Below are positions 7,846 to 11,883 of a DNA stretch of 11,883 nucleotides, piece by piece. This stretch comes from Thermoplasmata archaeon (lineage in GTDB: Archaea; Thermoplasmatota; Thermoplasmata; GCA-020350865): assembly GCA_020350865.1 (NCBI GenBank), contig CP070726.1, positions 297,096 to 308,978 of the forward strand, read 5' to 3'. Positions within the stretch are counted from its first letter, which is position 1; every line of letters begins with the position of its first letter. The notes beneath the pieces are model-generated. The model had not been told where the DNA came from. It saw only the letters and a program-made list of their open reading frames with translations, and searched no databases. The position numbers were made by a program, and so were the translations under genes.

Positions 7846-9273
7846 ATGACAATTGCGAAAGATAGATTCAAAACCAAAAGTCCGTGTAAATTTAGATACA
7901 TGAGGATGGCTGCGGCACTATTTGTCACAGTTGTGCCACTGCTTTGTGCCACTTCGTATTTTATGTCATCTGCCATGGCCCGGCCCTACATTGACATTGA
8001 CAAGGATGCCGAACCTGATTCAATATGGCCCGCCGGAAGCGAAAACGAGCCGAATCGGGCCGAAGTTACCCTGACGTTAAGAGCCCTGGGAGAACCTGCC
8101 GCCGCAATCGACATGGTCTTTGTGATGGACTCTTCCGGTTCAATGGGGGCATCAGACCCCAATTATATCCGGGTTTCGGCCACACAGAATGTCGTTGACA
8201 AGATGCTGAACCCCGACAGGGCCGCTGTTGTGAATTTCGCCTCAAACGCCACCCTGGTCACGGATTATGCCGGGCATCTATCCACAGATTACCGTGGGAT
8301 TAAAAAGAACCTGGCCCAAATAACCTCGGGGGCCGGGACCAATATCGATGATGCAATCCATGTTTCGGTAAAGGAACTTGAGGACTATGGCGACCCCTTG
8401 AAAACAAGGCTTGTCATCATGCTTACGGATGGAAAGCCCGATGCCCCCGGCCATCCGACAAACGGCAATGTCACATCCGGGACCATGGGTCTGGCAAGGA
8501 ACAACAATATCACAATCTATACGGTCGGGCTCGGCTCCGACCAGGATGCCGATTTACTCAGGTGGATTGCCGATTCAACCAACGGAACCTACTACTCCGC
8601 ACAGAACGCATCCGAGCTGCTTCAGATCTACGAGGACATTTCGAATCGCTACCTCACCAGGGTTGCGGGAAGGAATATCGAAGTTGTGGAGATATTACCG
8701 AGATATGTCGACCTCATCCCCGGTTCATTCTCCAATTCAAGTGTTCAAATCGAAAGCGATTCCGATGGGGAGACCGCATTAAGATGGAACATAAGCAGGC
8801 TGCTTTTGACCGAATCCTGGAACGTTACATACGAAATCGAGTCCTCACAGCGGGGCGAGTTGCATATCGGTGTGTATCCCGAGTCGGGTATTAATTATAC
8901 AACTTGGGACTATAAGGACGATTTCATTCCCTTCGAGGATGTCAGCATATATGTTGTCCTGCCGCCTCCCGTTCCTCCCCCTCCCCCTCCCCCCCCTCCC
9001 CCCCCTCATGCCGTTCCACCTCATCCGCTTGAGTTCTTCCCCATGCCCTCACCCCCCGTTTCGGCGGGTATGCTGTCACAGGTGAGCCTGTCCCAGATAG
9101 GTCAACCCGCAGGATGGCAGGCACTTTTCGCACCCTTTGCGGCATTGAGCCTCAAGGAGATCTCAAAGGTAAAGAGCCTGGGCATAAGGGTTGGAATAGA
9201 AAACAGACTGGCAAGTGTCAAGGCGGAAATTGCGGCACGGCGCGCAAGTAAAAGGTGGTTTCGATCAATATGA
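7846..9273 (+). CDS. Secreted VWA-domain protein with polyproline segment
   Basis: 475 residues. The N-terminus has a basic region, a hydrophobic core (A-A-A-L-F-V-T-V-V-P-L-L) and an S-A-M-A/R-P cleavage-like site after residue 45. The in-frame Met-19 at 7900 would give a more compact signal peptide and is a credible alternative start. Residues 88-270 are a von Willebrand factor A domain with an intact MIDAS: D95-S-S97-G-S99, T165 in G-T-N and D195 in L-T-D-G. It should bind a divalent metal and a protein ligand outside the cell. Residues 277-371 are a second beta domain with a T/V-E-I-L-P-R-Y pattern reminiscent of DUF11-type repeats. Pro-11 (377-387) and further prolines follow, then a 13-residue hydrophobic stretch (near 425) and a basic helical C-terminus. 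No full-length membrane helix is visible at the C-end. At least nine sequons fit an exported glycoprotein. It overlaps the next gene by four bases. Confidence 0.92.
   Translation: MTIAKDRFKTKSPCKFRYMRMAAALFVTVVPLLCATSYFMSSAMARPYIDIDKDAEPDSIWPAGSENEPNRAEVTLTLRALGEPAAAIDMVFVMDSSGSMGASDPNYIRVSATQNVVDKMLNPDRAAVVNFASNATLVTDYAGHLSTDYRGIKKNLAQITSGAGTNIDDAIHVSVKELEDYGDPLKTRLVIMLTDGKPDAPGHPTNGNVTSGTMGLARNNNITIYTVGLGSDQDADLLRWIADSTNGTYYSAQNASELLQIYEDISNRYLTRVAGRNIEVVEILPRYVDLIPGSFSNSSVQIESDSDGETALRWNISRLLLTESWNVTYEIESSQRGELHIGVYPESGINYTTWDYKDDFIPFEDVSIYVVLPPPVPPPPPPPPPPPHAVPPHPLEFFPMPSPPVSAGMLSQVSLSQIGQPAGWQALFAPFAALSLKEISKVKSLGIRVGIENRLASVKAEIAARRASKRWFRSI
8107..8655 (+). other. VWA domain with complete MIDAS
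   Basis: Residues 88-270 of the second protein. Strand 1 I-D-M-V-F-V-M-D runs into D-S-S-G-S-M-G (DxSxS). The threonine is in S-G-A-G-T-N-I-D-D-A, and the final aspartate is in L-V-I-M-L-T-D-G-K-P-D. The Rossmann-like end I-T-I-Y-T-V-G-L-G-S-D is typical of the family. All metal ligands are present, so ligand binding should be competent. Confidence 0.93.
8977..9005 (+). repeat. C-tract cluster encoding Pro-11 (four C-runs of 5, 5, 8 and 8)
   Basis: C-runs at 8977-8981, 8983-8987, 8989-8996 and 8998-9005 are separated by single T bases. The eleven prolines use only CCT and CCC codons. The opposite strand reads four G-runs with one-base loops, an ideal G-quadruplex pattern, and the + strand fits an i-motif. 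The tract is also a likely site of replication slippage and of sequencing length errors. The frame is maintained here, and the C-terminal reading continues for 88 residues. Confidence 0.8.
9253..9259 (+). promoter_or_regulatory. Shine-Dalgarno-like site for the membrane AAA+ gene
   Basis: AGGTGGT matches the archaeal anti-Shine-Dalgarno complement AGGTGAT at six of seven positions and ends ten bases before the ATG at 9270. It lies inside the VWA gene and supports the ATG that overlaps the VWA stop (ATGA at 9270-9273). Re-initiation or translational coupling of the two genes is therefore likely. Confidence 0.55.
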
Positions 9274-11883
9274 CGGCGAAAAGAGTGGTACGTGTTTTGG
9301 CTTTTGTTCAACTGTTCTTGATTCTAGTGATATCCCAGGGAGTGTCTGCTGTCTGGCAGGATGGTGGGTTCGACAACAACGTATATCTGGATTATGATCC
9401 GGCCTCTCCCAACAATCTTGAGACTGTCAATGTCACGATAACCTCCCTGAATTCATCCCAGCAAATAGCGTCCGCATTCCTGTACTGCAATTTCACAAGG
9501 GACGGTCAAATTACAGAAGGCGGTTATACGTTCAGGCACGCAAATTCGCAGAATACAATGATGTACTGCGAAATCCCAGGTATCCAGAACACAGGAGGGA
9601 CAGGGGTTGCCTTCTATGCTGTCGCATACGATGAAATAAATGCTCCCATCACTTCATCCACAAACTCGTATAATGTGGTTAAGAACGGCTCATGGCCGTA
9701 TCCCTCCTTTGATGAAAATATCCTGGTGACACTGGAGCCGGAGAGCCCCGAGCCTTACCAGGAGGTGGAAGTCACGATCTCCTCAAGGCATTCCGATGTT
9801 CCCATAGCAAGTGCCGAGATCGCCTGGGACATAGAGACACCGGGCGAATCCCCGAGATCCGGAATGGCCTCTTTTAATGCCCTGAATCCCACAACCATGA
9901 ACATTACGATCCCGGGTTACGAGGGCGATTCAAATGTTACATTTTCCATTACGGCCTATGATCAGTACTACCTGCCCATTACATCCAGAACCTATTTGTA
10001 TTCCCTTGGCTCGTATGGGGTAACCTACCTGTACAACATGGCTGTGGAGGTAATAGATGATTACCTGCACGAACCCGCATCCGGAGCTACCGTCACCATC
10101 CGAAACGAATCGGGGATCGTGCATACCGGGATCACCACCTCCCAGGGTCTCCTCATGACCCCGGTTATGTTTCATCCCGGTGATTACACGATCGAGGTGG
10201 AGTACGATTCCCATACCCAGACAAGGGAGATCTCAATTCCCTATGAAAACGCAAACCAGATTACATTCAACTTCGAGGCCCGGGCCGCTGTGGTTTCCGA
10301 TTTTGTCGGGTTCCCCAGTGCATTCGATTGCGCCGGCATCATCGGTGCCATGATTCTACCGCTCCTCTTCCTGTGGGTCTTCTACAAAAAGCAGCGCGAG
10401 AGACTGGTGGCAATAACAGAGAGCAAGAAGACCTTCGGAAAATCGGACGAAGGGGAGAAAAGGACCCTGGAGACCGTGTTCTGGGACATCTTCTCCAAGG
10501 AGACAAACCGCCCAAAGGTTCTCACCCCGATTTCCTTTTTCGCACTGGGCGTGTTCGGAGCCGTCTTCATACCCTTTTATCCCTGGTGGGCAGTGCTCAT
10601 CATGGCTGCGTTCATCGGGGTTGTATCCTATAAATTTCCTTTCAGCGCGCTTCTGCTCCTGAGTATCTTTATCACGGGTTCGGCAGCATACCAGACCCCT
10701 GAGTTCGGCCTTGTTTTCCTGGTGTTTTCCCTGATAGTCATGCTGTGCTCCTTTTACGATTGGAGGTTCGGTTATCTCGTGTTTCTCACCGTATTCCTGT
10801 CAAGGTTCGGTGTACCTTTTATTGTCCCCGTATTTGCCGCGATGGTGTTGTCCACTTTCATGGCCATCTCGGTGACGCTGTGCGCGGGCGTGTTTCTTGT
10901 ACTCCTTGTCTCGGCCTCCGATTACCAGGTTCTTGGTCTTTTGGCGGGGGCCCCCCATTCCACGGCATTCATGGTGTTCTCAGAACCCGTCGTAGAGGAC
11001 TTCACACCCGGGACATTTGCCTCGGCCTTGAGCAGGATATCGCTGGCAAACGGGGATATCATTGGCTCGGTTTTGACGGAAGGTTTTGCAACGTCAATGC
11101 TTCCGTTTTTTGTGCTGGCTTTCTGGTGCCTGGGAATATTTTTGCTGTCCTATCTCGTGGACAATAAGAAGAGGCTCTCCTTCACCAGACTCAAAGAGTG
11201 GTTCTTGTACCCCGCAGAGACAAGGAGGTCACAAGAAATCGTTTTCATTTCGATAGGTCTTATAGTTGTCGCATCCTTGGCCGTGATATACCAGTTCGGA
11301 TACCTGAGCAATTCCGATGTTTCGGGTGCCGTTTTAATGGGGCTCATATTTGTAGGAGCCGGGGCGGCGATATACACCACAGTTGTCTCCTCTCTCATGG
11401 TAAGGGAGATGTTCAGGGAGTACTTTACCAGCAAAATCGGGGTCGCCGCCGTGGGGGCCAGGGTCAGTGAAATGTCCGATTTGGGCAGGACCACCTTCGA
11501 TCAGGTGGGCGGTCTTGAGGATGTGAAGATGGATATAAAGGAGAGCGTGCTCGTCCCCCTTCTCAGGCCCGATATCGCGGATCAGTTCGGGGTGGAGCCT
11601 GCAAAAGGCATTCTGCTATTCGGGGCCCCCGGCTGCGGCAAGACACTTACCATGAAGGCCCTGGCAACTGAGCTCAACATCGAGATGTTTACTGTGAAAT
11701 GCGGGGATCTCATGTCCAAGTGGTACGGTGAGAGCGAAACCAGGATGATGACACTGTTCAAAACCGCAAAGGAAAGGAAACCCGCGATCATATTCTTTGA
11801 CGAGATCGAGGCCGTTGCCAAAAGAAGGGATCTCTACTCTGCGGACGACGTGACCCCCAGGCTGCTGTCCATCATGCTCTCCG
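9270..11883 (+). CDS. Membrane-embedded AAA+ ATPase with signal peptide and extracellular beta domains, 3'-truncated
   Basis: The frame stays open from the ATG at 9270 to the window end (871 full residues seen). Residues 1-27 are a signal peptide (K-R...L-F-L-I-L-V-I-S, V-S-A/V-W cleavage). Residues 28-245 hold two related beta domains, each ending A-Y-D-x(4)-P-I-T-S (119-129 and 229-239). Residues 258-343 resemble a transthyretin/carboxypeptidase-regulatory fold. The first helix (355-375) is followed by K-K-Q-R-E-R, so it enters the cytoplasm. About nine further helices lie in 421-711. The AAA+ domain starts at 743 with T-F-D-Q-V-G-G-L-E-D-V, then Walker A G-A-P-G-C-G-K-T (785-792), pore loop W-Y-G (818-820) and Walker B I-I-F-F-D-E (840-845). 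These are Cdc48-D2/Vps4-like features of a substrate-threading or disassembly ATPase. The sensor and arginine-finger regions, and any protease domain, lie beyond the window. Seven sequons occur in the ectodomain. Confidence 0.9.
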   Translation, partial: MTAKRVVRVLAFVQLFLILVISQGVSAVWQDGGFDNNVYLDYDPASPNNLETVNVTITSLNSSQQIASAFLYCNFTRDGQITEGGYTFRHANSQNTMMYCEIPGIQNTGGTGVAFYAVAYDEINAPITSSTNSYNVVKNGSWPYPSFDENILVTLEPESPEPYQEVEVTISSRHSDVPIASAEIAWDIETPGESPRSGMASFNALNPTTMNITIPGYEGDSNVTFSITAYDQYYLPITSRTYLYSLGSYGVTYLYNMAVEVIDDYLHEPASGATVTIRNESGIVHTGITTSQGLLMTPVMFHPGDYTIEVEYDSHTQTREISIPYENANQITFNFEARAAVVSDFVGFPSAFDCAGIIGAMILPLLFLWVFYKKQRERLVAITESKKTFGKSDEGEKRTLETVFWDIFSKETNRPKVLTPISFFALGVFGAVFIPFYPWWAVLIMAAFIGVVSYKFPFSALLLLSIFITGSAAYQTPEFGLVFLVFSLIVMLCSFYDWRFGYLVFLTVFLSRFGVPFIVPVFAAMVLSTFMAISVTLCAGVFLVLLVSASDYQVLGLLAGAPHSTAFMVFSEPVVEDFTPGTFASALSRISLANGDIIGSVLTEGFATSMLPFFVLAFWCLGIFLLSYLVDNKKRLSFTRLKEWFLYPAETRRSQEIVFISIGLIVVASLAVIYQFGYLSNSDVSGAVLMGLIFVGAGAAIYTTVVSSLMVREMFREYFTSKIGVAAVGARVSEMSDLGRTTFDQVGGLEDVKMDIKESVLVPLLRPDIADQFGVEPAKGILLFGAPGCGKTLTMKALATELNIEMFTVKCGDLMSKWYGESETRMMTLFKTAKERKPAIIFFDEIEAVAKRRDLYSADDVTPRLLSIMLS
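9351..10298 (+). other. Extracellular region of the AAA+ protein: two sister beta domains plus a TTR-like domain
   Basis: Residues 28-343. The first two domains share the ending G-V-A-F-Y-A-V-A-Y-D...P-I-T-S versus N-V-T-F-S-I-T-A-Y-D...P-I-T-S, so they look like a tandem duplication. C73 and C100 are the only cysteines of the first domain and could form a disulfide; the second copy lacks them. The third domain has V-E-V-I-D-D...G-A-T-V-T-I-R-N...G-D-Y-T-I-E-V, the pattern of small carboxypeptidase-regulatory-like domains often found as linkers in surface proteins. Confidence 0.6.
10530..11402 (+). other. Polytopic membrane region of the AAA+ protein
   Basis: Residues 421-711 contain about nine hydrophobic helices, including L-V-F-L-V-F-S-L-I-V-M-L-C, V-T-L-C-A-G-V-F-L-V-L-L-V, P-F-F-V-L-A-F-W-C-L-G-I-F and I-G-L-I-V-V-A-S-L-A-V. 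A roughly 60-residue less hydrophobic loop (about 568-628) sits before a late helix. Basic loops such as D-N-K-K-R and the R-E-M-F-R-E after the last helix are best placed inside. I do not recognise the family. Exact helix number, and whether the long hydrophobic stretch near 500-550 is two or three helices, is uncertain. Confidence 0.7.
11496..11883 (+). other. Classic-clade AAA+ ATPase domain (Cdc48-D2/Vps4-like), incomplete at the window end
   Basis: Visible motifs in order: V-G-G-L-E-D-V near the start, Walker A with Ala in place of the usual first Pro (G-A-P-G-C-G-K-T), S-K-W-Y-G-E-S-E carrying an aromatic pore loop, and Walker B F-F-D-E-I-E. The S-K-W-x-G-E-S-E wording is shared by archaeal Cdc48 second domains and by Vps4/CdvC, so the subfamily cannot be settled by eye. 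ATP-binding and pore residues are intact. The second region of homology and the C-terminal helices are cut off. Confidence 0.9.

Noticed and set aside
10328..11167. Two + strand open frames (10328-10633 and 10745-11167)
   Set aside because: They are out-of-frame shadows of the membrane AAA+ gene, whose own frame is uninterrupted from 9270 to the window end and carries conserved motifs.
11496..11883. FtsH-type membrane protease
   Set aside because: The pore loop and flanking motifs (S-K-W-Y-G-E-S-E) are Cdc48/Vps4-like and the membrane region is far larger than in FtsH. A zinc protease domain cannot be excluded because the C-terminus is missing.
8107..11883. Standard MoxR/VWA chaperone pair
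   Set aside because: The ATPase carries classic-clade motifs rather than MoxR ones, and the VWA protein has a signal peptide, so the usual cytoplasmic pairing does not apply.

Overview
The window looks archaeal, most likely from the Thermoplasmatota side of Euryarchaeota. This placement is an inference, moderate at best. It rests on three things: a Cdc48/Vps4-type AAA ATPase module, very large Ig-like surface proteins carrying a lamin-tail domain, and heavy use of AGG/AGA for arginine. All recognised genes are on the + strand and coding is nearly continuous, with one 69-base gap and one 4-base gene overlap. I see no RNA genes, insertion sequences or CRISPR arrays.

Layout. Bases 1-7776 hold the 3' part of a giant gene for a single-pass surface protein (at least 2,591 residues; its true start lies before the window). 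In order it carries part of one CBM9-like domain, a complete second copy, about 20 Ig-like repeats, one membrane helix, and a cytoplasmic tail with a Pro-7 run and a strongly basic end. The fourth Ig-like repeat is split by a lamin-tail (LTD-like) domain. Repeats 7-18 alternate strictly between two subtypes. After a short gap, bases 7846-9273 encode a secreted von Willebrand factor A (VWA) protein with an intact metal-binding MIDAS motif, a second beta domain, a Pro-11 run and a basic C-terminus. Bases 9270-11883 encode a third protein that runs off the right edge. It has a signal peptide, three extracellular beta domains, about ten membrane helices and a classic-clade AAA+ ATPase domain at its C-terminal end.

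How the genes may work together. Order, strand and the ATGA overlap suggest that at least genes 2 and 3 are co-expressed; gene 1 may belong to the same unit. A reasonable model is a cell-surface assembly. The giant Ig-like protein would be the outer fibre or adhesin, the VWA protein an extracellular metal-dependent adaptor, and the membrane AAA+ protein would couple cytoplasmic ATP hydrolysis to assembling, extracting or remodelling the surface proteins. The model is inference. The domain architectures and gene order are seen directly. The AAA+ fusion is the most unusual element, and its C-terminus is outside the window.
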